Assembly: GCA_900314685.1 (NCBI GenBank)
Contig: OMWE01000004.1
Coordinates: forward strand, 1-64,000
Length of the DNA stretch: 64,000 nucleotides
Origin: an uncultured Actinomycetes bacterium
Lineage (GTDB): Bacteria; Actinomycetota; Coriobacteriia; Coriobacteriales; Atopobiaceae
Direction of reading: 5' to 3'
The notes beneath the pieces were generated by a model, which worked only from the letters and a program-made list of their open reading frames with translations, ran no database searches and was not told the origin of the DNA. This document shows, piece by piece, positions 1 through 8,734 of the stretch (its first letter is position 1; each line of letters starts with the position of its first letter). The translations under genes and the position numbers were made by a program.

Positions 1-156
1 GTGAGCGCCGGCACCGGCGAGATGCGCAAGCGCTACGGATTCATCCACGTGGACAAGTACGACGACGGCACGGGCGACTACAGCCGCCGCCGCAAGGACT
101 CCTTCTACGCCTACCAGAAGATCATCAAGTCCAACGGCGCGGAGGGCCTGGACTAG
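1..156 (+). CDS. C-terminal fragment of a GH1 beta-glucosidase / 6-phospho-beta-glucosidase (5' end outside window)
   Basis: The frame is open from base 1 to the TAG at 154-156 and gives the last 51 residues of a protein. The stretch [15 protein letters not shown] followed by a basic patch and [11 protein letters not shown] is the usual C-terminal strand and helix of glycoside hydrolase family 1, where YGFIYVD followed by RxxKxSFxWY is conserved. GH1 enzymes next to PTS genes usually hydrolyse phospho-beta-glucosides in the cytoplasm, but the catalytic residues lie outside the window, so the substrate cannot be told. A stem-loop follows at 247-279. Confidence 0.7.
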   Translation: MSAGTGEMRKRYGFIHVDKYDDGTGDYSRRRKDSFYAYQKIIKSNGAEGLD

Positions 157-246
157 GAGAGCCAGACGCTCTCCGCGGGCACGCAAGCCCTCGTGGCGCC
201 CCTGCTCGCACGCAGCGTAAGCCCGAGAACACAGACCTCCAGTGCA

Positions 247-285
247 AACCCCCGTCCCGGACAATCCGGGGCGGGGGTTCGTCTT
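247..285 (+). terminator. Terminator-like hairpin between the GH1 gene and the convergent deacetylase gene
   Basis: AACCCCCG at 247-254 pairs with CGGGGGTT at 272-279, and the inner TCCCGGA/TCCGGGG segments extend the stem. A short T-containing tail (CGTCTTT) follows. It lies between two convergent genes, 91 nt after the upstream stop, and could serve both strands because AACC and GGTT flank it. Confidence 0.6.
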
Positions 286-322
286 TGCGTATCTGGCGCG
301 AGGGCGGGGAGGATAGAGCTTA

Positions 323-1093
323 TTACAGGTCGCGGTAGTCGACAAGGCGCAGGTCGGCCCGCCCCTCGAGCCAGGCGCGCAGGTCCGGGTCGATCAGGGC
401 GTCGACCTCCTTGGTGCGGTCGGTGGTGAGGCTGCTGTTCTCGAGGATGAAGCGGTCCAGGTAGCCGGGGTGGCAGACGAAGACGACCGTCTCCCCGTCG
501 GCCATGTCCTCGACCGCCGCGCGGATGCTGGCGGCCGGCTCGTAGTCGGGCGACATCGACCGCATCACCATGCGGAGCTCGGTGGAGCCGCAGGTCACGC
601 GGGCGGTGGGGTCGAAGGACATGGGCTGCTCCTTGAGCCCCTCCTGCTCGGCCACGTAGGTGATGGCGCGCATGAGGTTGTCGCTCATCACGGCGTGGGC
701 CTCGAAGTAGGCGGGCTCGGTGCCGGCCAGCTCGCGGAAACGGGCCAGCTGGGCGCGGATCTCGGTCACGGCCTCCTCGAAGACCACGAAGTCGCTGCCT
801 TCTTGATAGCAGGCGCGGTAGGTGCGGCTGCTCTTGAAGGTGCCGTCCTCCTGCAGCAGGCTGGGGATGAGCGCGGGGTCGGCGCAGGGGCGGCCCAGGC
901 AGACGTTGGTGTGCTGGCCGAGCGCAACGTCGACGCCCGTTTCGCGCAGCCACGCGAGGCCGCGCTCGGACTCGGGCATGTTGGGCATGAGGCCCACGGA
1001 GCGCACGAGCCCCTCGCGGACGGCGCGGACGATGCCGAGGTCGACGGCGTAGGAGTAGCCGAGGTCGTCGGCGCGGATGAGCAGCTGTTTCAT
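323..1093 (-). CDS. YdjC/ChbG-family carbohydrate deacetylase
   Basis: A 256-residue protein that opens MKQLLIRADDLGYS, the metal-binding signature of the YdjC/ChbG (HpnK) family. Known members remove an acetyl group from N-acetylated sugars such as chitobiose, using a divalent metal bound by the Asp-Asp pair and downstream His residues. HTNVCLGRPCADP and EAHAVMSDN supply the expected His motifs, and FVCHPGYLD near the C terminus is also typical. The ATG at 1091-1093 (read leftward) was chosen because GGAAGGA lies about 7 nt upstream; a longer frame to 1207 lacks such a site. The neighbourhood (GH1 end, PTS) fits amino-sugar or oligosaccharide use, but the substrate is inference. Confidence 0.85.
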   Translation of the reverse strand: MKQLLIRADDLGYSYAVDLGIVRAVREGLVRSVGLMPNMPESERGLAWLRETGVDVALGQHTNVCLGRPCADPALIPSLLQEDGTFKSSRTYRACYQEGSDFVVFEEAVTEIRAQLARFRELAGTEPAYFEAHAVMSDNLMRAITYVAEQEGLKEQPMSFDPTARVTCGSTELRMVMRSMSPDYEPAASIRAAVEDMADGETVVFVCHPGYLDRFILENSSLTTDRTKEVDALIDPDLRAWLEGRADLRLVDYRDL

Positions 1094-1316
1094 GGTGGTC
1101 CTTCCGCAGGTGCCCGCCGGGGTCGATTCCGGCGGGCGATTGAATATTGATTCTAGCGGGGTGCAGCGTGCTGGGAAAAGAGGCCGACTTTGTTGTAATA
1201 GAGTCAATTTGACGCAAGCCTCGTCTAGAAACCGGCAGCGCCTGGGTCGGTGCCCACCTTTGCGTTAAAAGGGGCGTGGAGCCACAAACCCTACGCCGAA
1301 CGGTGGCGCGACATCG

Positions 1317-1329
1317 TATGATGTGGGTA
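1317..1329 (+). promoter_or_regulatory. Candidate -10 element of a possibly leaderless promoter for the YgiQ gene
   Basis: TATGAT at 1317-1322 ends six bases before the A of the ATG at 1329. No Shine-Dalgarno sequence precedes either the GTG at 1323 or the ATG at 1329. A -10 hexamer at that distance would place transcription start on the start codon. A clear -35 is not visible. The same string CGTATGATGTG occurs upstream of the MscS gene (from about 19984), where a normal ribosome site follows. Confidence 0.35.
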
Positions 1330-3374
1330 TGAGTACACAGGCAAACAGACACCACGGCAAGACAAACGTACGCAGCAACGCCGGCGTGCGCTGCAAAAGC
1401 GATGTGCATGGCAATAAAGGCACGCACGCCGCGAAGACACCCGTGCGCGTCGCGAAGACACCCGTGCACGCAGCGACCTTGCCGGACCGCAGCGCCTTCC
1501 TGCCGGTAAACCGTGCCGATATGGATGCCCGCGGCTGGGACCAGTGCGACTTTGTCTACGTGATCGGCGACGCCTACGTGGACCACCCCTCTTTCGGCCC
1601 CGCAATCATCAGCCGCGTGCTCGAGGCCCACGGCTACCGGGTGGGCATCATCTCGCAACCCGACTGGCGCGACCCAGCGAGCGTCACGGTGCTGGGCGAG
1701 CCGCGGCTGGGCTTCCTCGTCTGCGGCGGCAACATCGACTCCATGGTCTGCCACTACACGGTGGCCAAGCACCGCCGCAGCTACGACTACTACACCCCGG
1801 GCGGGGAGATGGGCCGCCGCCCCGACCACGCCGTGGTGGTCTACAGCAACCTCATCCGCCGCACCTACAAGCACAACCCGATCGTCATCGGTGGCATCGA
1901 GGCGTCCCTGCGTCGCCTGGCCCACTACGACTACTGGTCCGACAGTCTCAAACGCTCAATCCTGATCGACTCCGGCGCCGACCTCATCTCCTACGGGATG
2001 GGGGAGCGCAGCATCGTCGAGATCGCCGACGCGCTCGCCGCAGGCATCGACGTCCGCGACATCACGTGGATCCAGGGTACCTGCTATCGCGCGCGCACGC
2101 TCGACGCCTGCGACGACCCCGTGATCCTGCCCACCTGGGACGAGATCAGCCACAGCAGGCGCAAGTACGCCGAGTCCTTCGGCATCCAGTACCGCAACCT
2201 CAACCCCTTCCTCAGCAAGTCGCTGGTGGAGGAGTACCCGCACGGCGTCTATGTGGTCCAGAACCGTCCCGCCCTGCCCCTGCCCACCGAGGAGATGGAC
2301 GAGGTCTACGAGCTGCCCTACGCGCGCACCTACCACCCCGACTACGAGGCGGCGGGCGGCGTGCCGGCCATCAAGGAGATCAAGTTCAGCCTCGCGATCA
2401 ACCGCGGCTGCCTGGGCGACTGCGCCTTCTGTGCGCTCAATTTCCACCAGGGCCGCATCATCCAGGCGCGCAGCGAGGAGTCCATCCTGCGCGAGGCCGA
2501 GCTCATGACCCACGACCCCGACTTCAGGGGGACGATCACCGACGTCGGCGGTCCCACGGCCGATTTCATGGTGCCCGCCTGCCAGAAGCAGCTACGGGCT
2601 GGCGCCTGCACCGACCGCCGCTGCCTCTCGCCCCGGCCCTGCCGCAACCTCACGGTCACGCACAAGAAATACGTGCACCTCCTGCGCAAGCTCTCCGAGG
2701 TCCCGGGCGTCAGGCACGTCTTTGTGCGCTCGGGTATCAGATTTGACTACGCACTCTACGACAAGGACCACACCTTCATCCGCGAGCTGGCCGAGCACTA
2801 CACCTCCGGCCAGCTGCGCCTGGCGCCCGAGCACGTGTCCAACGCGGTCCTGCAGGTGATGGGCAAGCCGCCGATCGAGGTCTACGAGGACTTCGTCAAG
2901 GAGTACGAGCGCTACTCGCGGGCGGCCGGCAAGGAGCAGTACGTCCTGCCCTACCTGATGAGCAGCCACCCCGGCTCCACGATGAAGGAGGCCGTGAAGC
3001 TCGCCGAATTTGTGCGCGATATGGGCTTCAACCCCGAGCAGGTCTCGGACTTCATCCCCACGCCCTCGACGATCAGCACCTGCATCTATTACACGGGCCT
3101 CGACCCGCGCACCATGGAGCCCGTCTATTGCCCGACCAACCCGCACGAGAAGGCCATGCAGCGCGCGCTCATCCAGTACCGCGACCCCAAGAACTACGAC
3201 CTGGTAGTGGAAGCCCTGCATCGCGCCGGCCGCACGGACCTGATCGGCTACGATCCCAAGTGCCTGGTGCGCCCCGAGCGTCCGCGGACCGACAGTCGCA
3301 AGAGGGGCGGCAACAAGGGCGGTCATAGGGACGGTAGTAAAAACCCTAATGGTGGTAGCGGTAAAAAACGTTAA
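1329..3374 (+). CDS. YgiQ-family radical SAM protein
   Basis: About 681 residues. The motif GCLGDCAFCALNF carries the CX3CX2C triad that binds the [4Fe-4S] cluster of radical SAM enzymes. The N-terminal part (GWDQCDFVYVIGDAYVDHPSFG, written here as two runs: GWDQCDFVYVIG and DAYVDHPSFG) and the C-terminal part (DFIPTPSTISTCIYYTG) match the large YgiQ family, whose reaction is not established. Residues 1 to about 60 form a basic, repeat-like extension not found in short homologues: KTPVRVA is followed by KTPVHAA, a 21-nt tandem duplication near 1431-1472. The C-terminal 25 residues are Gly/Lys-rich and probably disordered. GTG at 1323 is an alternative start. Transcribed alone between a divergent deacetylase and the PTS operon. 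Confidence 0.9.
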   Translation: MSTQANRHHGKTNVRSNAGVRCKSDVHGNKGTHAAKTPVRVAKTPVHAATLPDRSAFLPVNRADMDARGWDQCDFVYVIGDAYVDHPSFGPAIISRVLEAHGYRVGIISQPDWRDPASVTVLGEPRLGFLVCGGNIDSMVCHYTVAKHRRSYDYYTPGGEMGRRPDHAVVVYSNLIRRTYKHNPIVIGGIEASLRRLAHYDYWSDSLKRSILIDSGADLISYGMGERSIVEIADALAAGIDVRDITWIQGTCYRARTLDACDDPVILPTWDEISHSRRKYAESFGIQYRNLNPFLSKSLVEEYPHGVYVVQNRPALPLPTEEMDEVYELPYARTYHPDYEAAGGVPAIKEIKFSLAINRGCLGDCAFCALNFHQGRIIQARSEESILREAELMTHDPDFRGTITDVGGPTADFMVPACQKQLRAGACTDRRCLSPRPCRNLTVTHKKYVHLLRKLSEVPGVRHVFVRSGIRFDYALYDKDHTFIRELAEHYTSGQLRLAPEHVSNAVLQVMGKPPIEVYEDFVKEYERYSRAAGKEQYVLPYLMSSHPGSTMKEAVKLAEFVRDMGFNPEQVSDFIPTPSTISTCIYYTGLDPRTMEPVYCPTNPHEKAMQRALIQYRDPKNYDLVVEALHRAGRTDLIGYDPKCLVRPERPRTDSRKRGGNKGGHRDGSKNPNGGSGKKR

Positions 3375-3661
3375 CGGCGCAATTGTGTAGGCGGGCGGGA
3401 AATAGGGCTTGTTACCTGCGGTGATGTGCTGATTCCGTATCGGATTGATGTCTGCGGAAGTCCGCCGATCGTGCAATGGGCCTACCGCTCACCCCGCAAT
3501 TCATACCGTTCATGGAATGAAATAATTTCAGTGCGCAATTATTTCTCCGTTCATTTATCCTTCACATTGTCAGGTTCAGGCAGAGGCCCGACATGGCCAA
3601 ATCACCGATGTCTGCCCTTGGAAGATTTGGTCAGCCCATTCGAACGAAAGGAAGAAGGACC

Positions 3662-4090
3662 ATGCGCTATTTGCTCCTCGTAAGCCACGGTACGTTCGCC
3701 CCCGGCCTTCACAGCGTGCTCGACATGCTGGTCGGCAAGCGCGATGACATCCTCAGCTGCAGCATGGAGGACGGCATGGGCGCCGATACCTTCGTTGAGC
3801 TCGTGGACAAGACCATCGAGCCGATTGGCCCGGACGACACCGTCTTTGTCTTCGGCGACATCATCGGCGGCTCCCCGCTCACCAATACGCTCAACGAGCT
3901 GGCGGGCAAGGGTCTTCTTCCCAAGGTTACCGCTTTTGGCGGCATGAACCTCCCCATGGTGCTCGTGGCTGCCACGGAGTCCGACGAGGACGACGCGACG
4001 CTCATCGAGGAGATCCAGGACGAGGGCAAGGCCGCCATCAGGCTCGTCGAGCTCGACCTCGGCGAGGACGACGACGAGGAAGACCTGTAG
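3662..4090 (+). CDS. PTS mannose/fructose/sorbose-family EIIA component
   Basis: 142 residues beginning MRYLLLVSHGTFAPG. The His in VSHG (residue 9) is the phospho-acceptor of the EIIA-Man fold, and the length equals the family norm. It receives phosphate from HPr and passes it to EIIB. The C terminus is very acidic (GEDDDEEDL). The ATG at 3662 was chosen over an in-frame ATG at 3593 because AAGGAAGAAGGA directly precedes it and the family starts here. First gene of a four-gene PTS operon. EI and HPr are not in the window. Confidence 0.93.
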   Translation: MRYLLLVSHGTFAPGLHSVLDMLVGKRDDILSCSMEDGMGADTFVELVDKTIEPIGPDDTVFVFGDIIGGSPLTNTLNELAGKGLLPKVTAFGGMNLPMVLVAATESDEDDATLIEEIQDEGKAAIRLVELDLGEDDDEEDL

Positions 4091-4160
4091 TCTCCCGCCG
4101 TCACCGCACTATCAGATGTAAGCCCGTGCGCGGGCTAGGGATATCAAGAGAGGGGAAGCA

Positions 4161-4658
4161 ATGATTTCATTTGTCCGTATTGACGACCGTATGATCCACG
4201 GCCAGACCGTCACCCGCTGGGCGCTCGAGTACCCGTGCGACGGCATCATCGCTGTCAACGACGTCGCTGCCAGCAACCCGGTCCTCAAGAGCGCCTACAA
4301 GGGCGCGGCTCCCGACAAGAAGATCTTCATCTGGACCATGGACCACTTCAAGGAGAGCATGGAGAAGGTCCTGGCGAGCAAGACCCGCTACTTCCTGATC
4401 ACCAAGAGCCCGCTTGACATGAAGCACATCCTCGTTGACCTGCAGTTCAAGCCGTCCGACGTTAAGCGCGTCATCGTCGGCCCCTGCAACGATCGTCCCG
4501 GTACCGTGAAGCTGGGCAACAACCAGTCCATCACCGCCGAGGAGGCCCAGGCCTTCGAGGACATGACCAAGGCCGGCTACACCGTCGAGTTCGCCCTCCT
4601 CAAGGAGACCTCGATCGGCGAGTGGCCCAAGTTCCGCGGTCAGTTTGACGTGAAGTAA
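4161..4658 (+). CDS. PTS mannose/fructose/sorbose-family EIIB component
   Basis: 165 residues opening MISFVRIDDRMIHGQTVTRW. This is the EIIB-Man signature, with the phosphorylated His at position 13 (RMIHGQ). It takes the phosphoryl group from EIIA and transfers it to the sugar brought in by EIIC/EIID. A good ribosome site (AGAGAGGGG) precedes the ATG. 70 nt after the EIIA stop and 15 nt before EIIC, so clearly co-transcribed. The sugar cannot be told from sequence; members of this family carry mannose, glucosamine, fructose, sorbose or N-acetylgalactosamine. Confidence 0.94.
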   Translation: MISFVRIDDRMIHGQTVTRWALEYPCDGIIAVNDVAASNPVLKSAYKGAAPDKKIFIWTMDHFKESMEKVLASKTRYFLITKSPLDMKHILVDLQFKPSDVKRVIVGPCNDRPGTVKLGNNQSITAEEAQAFEDMTKAGYTVEFALLKETSIGEWPKFRGQFDVK

Positions 4659-4673
4659 GGAAGGAGTTAGGTA

Positions 4674-5540
4674 ATGACCATTAGTCTTTTCCAGGCGATT
4701 CTGCTGGGCCTGTTTGCCTGCCTGGCGTCCCTGCCCGGCATGGGTGGCACCACCATCGGTAACTACACCCTCGGTCGTCCTCTGGTCGGCGGTCTGATCG
4801 TCGGCATCATCATGGGCAACATGCAGCTCGGCATCATCGTGGGCGCCGCCATCCAGGTCGTCTACATCGCCCTCGTGACCCCCGGCGGCACCGTGTCCGC
4901 CGACGTCCGTGCCGTCACCTACATCGGCATCCCCCTGTCCATGCTGGCCATCCAGGCCCAGGGCCTCGACCCCACCTCCACTGAGGCCGCCAGCCTCGCC
5001 GCCGCTCTCGGCGCCGCCGTCGGTACCCTCGGCACCGTCCTCTTCTATGGCACCGCCACGATGAACCTGATCTGGCAGGGCATCGGCTGGAAGGCCATGG
5101 AGACCGGCAAGTGGGATCAGATCAAGAAGACCATCCCCATGGTCGAGACCGTCCTTCCCTGGGTCTCCCACATCTGCTTCTCCTTCATCCCCACCGTCAT
5201 CATCTGCCTGGCCGGCGCTCCTATGGTCGACCTCATGAAGACCTACCTGCCCATGGACGGCTACGCGATGAAGGTCCTCTTCACCGTCGGTTCGCTGCTT
5301 CCTGCCGTCGGCGTCGGCATCCTGTGCAAGCAGGTCATCACCAAGCCGCTCGACTGGGTCACCTTTGGCTTCGGCTTCATCCTCGCGGCCGTCATGGGCT
5401 GCAACCTGATCGCCTCCGCGGTCATCGCCGTGTTCTTTGCACTGATCAACTTTGAGCTTCAGTCCCTCAAGTCCGGCAAGCATGCCATCGCGGCTGCTTC
5501 CGCCGCCGACGTCGACGATGAGGAAGAGGAGGACATCTAA
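4674..5540 (+). CDS. PTS mannose-family EIIC membrane component
   Basis: 288 residues, highly hydrophobic, with PGMGGTTIGNYTLGRPLVGG near the N terminus, typical of EIIC-Man/ManY. Several membrane segments are visible (for example near residues 3-20, 38-65, 100-125, 160-190, 205-260). The tail ends in an acidic cluster (DVDDEEEEDI), echoing the acidic tail of EIIA. It forms the translocation path with EIID. Two bases separate its stop from the next start, which suggests translational coupling. Confidence 0.94.
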   Translation: MTISLFQAILLGLFACLASLPGMGGTTIGNYTLGRPLVGGLIVGIIMGNMQLGIIVGAAIQVVYIALVTPGGTVSADVRAVTYIGIPLSMLAIQAQGLDPTSTEAASLAAALGAAVGTLGTVLFYGTATMNLIWQGIGWKAMETGKWDQIKKTIPMVETVLPWVSHICFSFIPTVIICLAGAPMVDLMKTYLPMDGYAMKVLFTVGSLLPAVGVGILCKQVITKPLDWVTFGFGFILAAVMGCNLIASAVIAVFFALINFELQSLKSGKHAIAAASAADVDDEEEEDI

Positions 5541-5542
5541 TC

Positions 5543-6394
5543 ATGGCAGAGCTTAAGAAAGTCTCCGAGGCTGCGCGCAAGCAGTCCTTCCAGCGCTGGA
5601 TCTACGGTAACCTCACCTGCTTCTCCCAGGAGCACATGCAGACCTTTGGTTACCTCTGGGCTATGATGCCCATCGTGGACGACCTCTATGAGAAGGAGGA
5701 GGACAAGGTCGAGGCGCTGCGCACCTACACCACCTTCTTCAACACCGAGCCTCAGATCGGTACCATGGTCGTCGGCCTGACCGCCGGCCTCGAGGAGGCC
5801 CGCGCCAATGGCGAGGCCATGGACGCCGAGACCATCAACGGCATCCGCGCCGGCCTGATGGGCCCGCTCGCCGGCCTGGGCGACTCCATCATCGTCGGTA
5901 CCTTCATCCCCATCCTGCTCGGCATCGCCCTCGGCCTCTCCACCGGCGGCAACCCCATGGGCCCGATCTTCTACATGATCGTGTGGAACGTGCTCATGTA
6001 CTTCGGCATGAAGTTCGCCTACGACCAGGGCTACACGCTCGGCGGCTCCGCCGTCGAGGCCCTCGTCGGTCCCGACTCCGCCGCCCTGCGCAGCTCCATC
6101 GTCATGGTCGGTACCATGGTCATCGGCGCCGTCGCCGCGACCTGGATCTCCATCTCCACGAGCTTCAACCTGCAGTTCACCGAGGACTCCGCCTTCAGCC
6201 TGCAGGGCACCCTTGACGGCATCATGCCCAAGTTCCTGTCCTTCTTCTTTGTGTGGCTGTGCTGGTGGCTCATGACCAAGAAGAAGATCAGCCCCACCAA
6301 GGTCATGCTGATCCTCGTGATCATCGCCATGATCGGCTGCATCACCATCCCGGGCATCAACACGTCCCTCTTCGACCCGGGCCTGTCCTACTAG
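5543..6394 (+). CDS. PTS mannose-family EIID membrane component
   Basis: 283 residues. WIYGNLTCFSQEHMQTFGY matches the EIID-Man/ManZ N-terminal region, and GLMGPLAGLGDSIIVGTFIP is the highly conserved EIID motif. The C-terminal half holds several membrane segments. It completes the EIIA-B-C-D set, so the operon encodes an intact permease that still needs EI and HPr from elsewhere. Confidence 0.94.
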   Translation: MAELKKVSEAARKQSFQRWIYGNLTCFSQEHMQTFGYLWAMMPIVDDLYEKEEDKVEALRTYTTFFNTEPQIGTMVVGLTAGLEEARANGEAMDAETINGIRAGLMGPLAGLGDSIIVGTFIPILLGIALGLSTGGNPMGPIFYMIVWNVLMYFGMKFAYDQGYTLGGSAVEALVGPDSAALRSSIVMVGTMVIGAVAATWISISTSFNLQFTEDSAFSLQGTLDGIMPKFLSFFFVWLCWWLMTKKKISPTKVMLILVIIAMIGCITIPGINTSLFDPGLSY

Positions 6395-6554
6395 TAGTAC
6401 TTTTTCGTACGCATGTGGACTGTGGGCGTCGGCCGTTTCGCGAGAGCGGCCGGCGCCCTTCTTCATGAATCCTGCTGGTCCTGCCCAATCGAATCTGTCG
6501 GCACGACCAAAATCCGAATTCCGGCGGCACAACCCATCGCAAGGAGCACCCTTT

Positions 6555-6998
6555 ATGACGGCAGAGGTACACAAGGCAGGCAAGGCGGCAAGCAAGGCCG
6601 AACGGGAGGCCCTCATCACCGAGGCGGATCGCCAGACACAGGCCATCATGCGCCTGGAGGTGTACAAGCGCCTGGCCTACACCGGCGTCGTTGCGGGCAT
6701 CCTGCTGATCTACTGGCAGAACTACCTGGGAGGGGCCTCGTGGTTCATGCCGGTGGGCATCGCCCTGATCGTGGTCTTTGGCATCGCGTCCGTCTTTCTG
6801 ACCGTGGGCATCGGCAACGCCAAGAAAAACGTGAAGGCTATCATGGCCGCCGCGGGTGTCGACTTGGACTCTGTACCGCTGGGCAATCCCAATAAGGACA
6901 GCAAGGTCGCCGACGCCATCCGCCGTGCCAACGCGCGGGCAGAGGGCTTCCTGGAGAAGCACGGTCAGGACGGCGGGTCCGACACCAAGCAGAAGTAG
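6555..6998 (+). CDS. Small membrane protein of unknown function after the PTS operon
   Basis: 147 residues; not recognised. The start at 6555 has AAGGAG at 6541-6546 with good spacing. Residues about 42-60 and 66-88 are two hydrophobic helices (GVVAGILLIYW and IALIVVFGIASVFLTVGI), flanked by a charged N-terminal helix rich in Ala/Lys/Glu and a charged C-terminal tail. It lies 160 nt after EIID on the same strand, so it may be the last gene of the PTS operon, but no domain supports a transport role. Its last codons are the first unit of a tandem repeat (see 6981-7057). Confidence 0.7.
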   Translation: MTAEVHKAGKAASKAEREALITEADRQTQAIMRLEVYKRLAYTGVVAGILLIYWQNYLGGASWFMPVGIALIVVFGIASVFLTVGIGNAKKNVKAIMAAAGVDLDSVPLGNPNKDSKVADAIRRANARAEGFLEKHGQDGGSDTKQK

Positions 6999-7057
6999 GC
7001 TGCGCGACACGGGCAGGGCCGCTGCCTATATGACACAGGCAGAGCCGCTGCCTATTG
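6981..7057 (+). repeat. Stop-codon-spanning tandem repeat, three units of 25-26 nt
   Basis: GACAC begins units at 6981, 7006 and 7032. Units two and three share GGCAG(G/A)GCCGCTGCCTAT. Unit one is more diverged (GACACCAAGCAGAAG then TAGGCTGC) and contains the TAG stop (6996-6998) of the membrane-protein gene. Units two and three are each self-complementary (GGCAG pairs with CTGCC) and could fold as small hairpins. Confidence 0.6.
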
Positions 7058-7219
7058 TCCCTTTGCCTGGCCATTGCGACGGAACGTTTCAGATATTGAA
7101 GCATGCCGATGGTTGTCAGGTGGGTAAAATAATCTCAGTCGTAAACTTTATTGGCGCAAGATATTCAAATAAAGAAATTACAGTTCTGGGATATCGTGGC
7201 GCCGCCGGAAGGAGGGCAC

Positions 7220-7681
7220 GTGGCAACGCACAATAGCAGCGAAGAGGCCGCACGCAAGCTGCTCGTGTATTCGCGTGCCCTGCCCAAGGGACTGATCGGG
7301 TCGGGGAAGGGCACCAACGAGAGCGAGGCCGCCGTCCTGCTCTACCTGTGCAACAAGGGCGAGAAGGACGAGGTGATCCCCTCGGAAATCGCCTCGGAGC
7401 TCGGATATTCCCGCGCCCGCGTCACGCGTATCCTGGATGCGCTCGAGTCGCGCGATGAGATCAGGCGCGTCCACGACAAGCAGGACCGCCGCCGCGTGCT
7501 GGTGTACGCTACCGAGAAGGGGCGCGCCGCCTCCCGCGATACGGACGCCAAATCCACCGAGGGTCTGGTCAGATTCATCGACAGCCTGGGCGAGGATGAT
7601 GCCAACGAGCTGCTCCGGATCCTGCGCAAAGGCTACGAGAACACCTACGACTCGCATGTCCCGAGCGACCTGGACGTCTAG
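7220..7681 (+). CDS. MarR-family winged-helix transcriptional regulator
   Basis: 153 residues from a GTG at 7220, preceded by GGAAGGAGGG. An in-frame ATG at 7151 has no ribosome site and would add 23 atypical residues. The segment IASELGYSRARVTRILDALESRDEIRRVHDKQDRRRVLVYAT (given as its parts: SRARVTRILDALE, recognition helix; DKQDRRRVLVYAT, beta wing) is the MarR DNA-binding fold. Members respond to small aromatic compounds or redox signals. It lies alone between the PTS cluster and a HAD gene, so its target is unknown; the AT-rich leader at 7110-7200 is a plausible site for its own promoter. Confidence 0.82.
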   Translation: MATHNSSEEAARKLLVYSRALPKGLIGSGKGTNESEAAVLLYLCNKGEKDEVIPSEIASELGYSRARVTRILDALESRDEIRRVHDKQDRRRVLVYATEKGRAASRDTDAKSTEGLVRFIDSLGEDDANELLRILRKGYENTYDSHVPSDLDV

Positions 7682-7780
7682 TTTTCGGCGTCCGGCGGAC
7701 TGTCAGCGTTCAGCAGACTTTCTGACCGACCCGCGCGCCGCGTACCAAGCCGCATACCGCACATATATAACGGAGGTCCC

Positions 7781-8605
7781 ATGCAGCCAAAGATCGTCTT
7801 TACCGATGTAGATGGTACCTTTGCCGACAAGGGGCACCAGCCGCTGCCGTCCGACGTCCCGACGGTCGCCCGCCTGATGCAGGCCGGTGTGCCACTGTGC
7901 CTGGTGTCGGCCCGTTCCCCCGAGGGGCTCTATCCTTTCCAGCGTACGCTGGGCTTCACGGGTCCGCTGGTCTGCTACTCGGGTGCCTATGTGCTGGACG
8001 AGCAGGGCAGGGAGCTCGCGAGCAAAGTCATCCCCGCGCAAGACGCGACAGACATCTACGCCTACCTCCACCGCGAGCTGCCCGAGCTCTGCGTCAACAC
8101 GTACGGCTTCCACGACTGGATCTGCGACGACCGGAGCGACCCGCGCGTCCGCCGCGAAGAAGGACTGGTCCACGCGCAGGCCCGTGAGACCGACGACCTG
8201 ATGGGCGTCTTTGGCGGGAGGGGAGTGCACAAATTCCTGCTGATGGGCGAGCCGGCGCAGATCGCCGCAGCCGAGCAGACGGTGGGCGCCCGCTACCCGC
8301 AGCTCAATGTGGTGCGTTCGAGCGAGATCCTGTGCGAGATCATGGACGGTACCGCCTCGAAATCCGCCGGTGTCGACTGCCTCTGCCGCCACTACGGCGT
8401 CTCTTCCGCGGATGCAGTCGCATTCGGCGACGGCTACAACGACCTGGACATGCTCGGCGCGGTCGGCAGGAGCTATGCGATGGCGAACGGCGTGGATGCC
8501 GTGAAGGCCGCGGCGACCGATGTGACGCGCTGGACCAACGACGAGTCGGGTGTAGCGCGCACCGTGGCGGAGCTTTTCGGCTGGACCGACTTGCTCGTCC
8601 GTTAG
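7781..8605 (+). CDS. HAD-superfamily phosphatase, Cof/YidA type (subclass IIB)
   Basis: 274 residues. FTDVDGTFAD near residue 7 is HAD motif I (nucleophile Asp and DxDGT), SARSPEG gives motif II, the Lys near the C-terminal third motif III, and AFGDGYNDLDML motif IV. The large type IIB cap lies between motifs II and III. Such enzymes dephosphorylate sugar phosphates or flavin cofactors in the cytoplasm. CGGAGG precedes the ATG. Monocistronic as far as can be seen; a hairpin follows at 8609. Confidence 0.92.
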   Translation: MQPKIVFTDVDGTFADKGHQPLPSDVPTVARLMQAGVPLCLVSARSPEGLYPFQRTLGFTGPLVCYSGAYVLDEQGRELASKVIPAQDATDIYAYLHRELPELCVNTYGFHDWICDDRSDPRVRREEGLVHAQARETDDLMGVFGGRGVHKFLLMGEPAQIAAAEQTVGARYPQLNVVRSSEILCEIMDGTASKSAGVDCLCRHYGVSSADAVAFGDGYNDLDMLGAVGRSYAMANGVDAVKAAATDVTRWTNDESGVARTVAELFGWTDLLVR

Positions 8606-8608
8606 GCT

Positions 8609-8658
8609 CGGTCTAAAGCCACAACGTGAGAGCGGCGGTCGCGCGAACTCTTAGACCG
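8609..8658. terminator. Imperfect hairpin after the HAD gene
   Basis: CGGTCTAA at 8609-8616 pairs with TTAGACCG at 8651-8658, enclosing a GC-rich loop. It begins four bases after the HAD stop codon. There is no long T tract, so it may be a weak or Rho-assisted terminator, or a control element for the next gene. Confidence 0.4.
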
Positions 8659-8734
8659 TTAAACAATTCCTTGCGTCCGTCTTTCAGGGATAATGTTCCA
8701 CTGCTTATTGTGCGTATGCAGCGGAAGGAACCCC

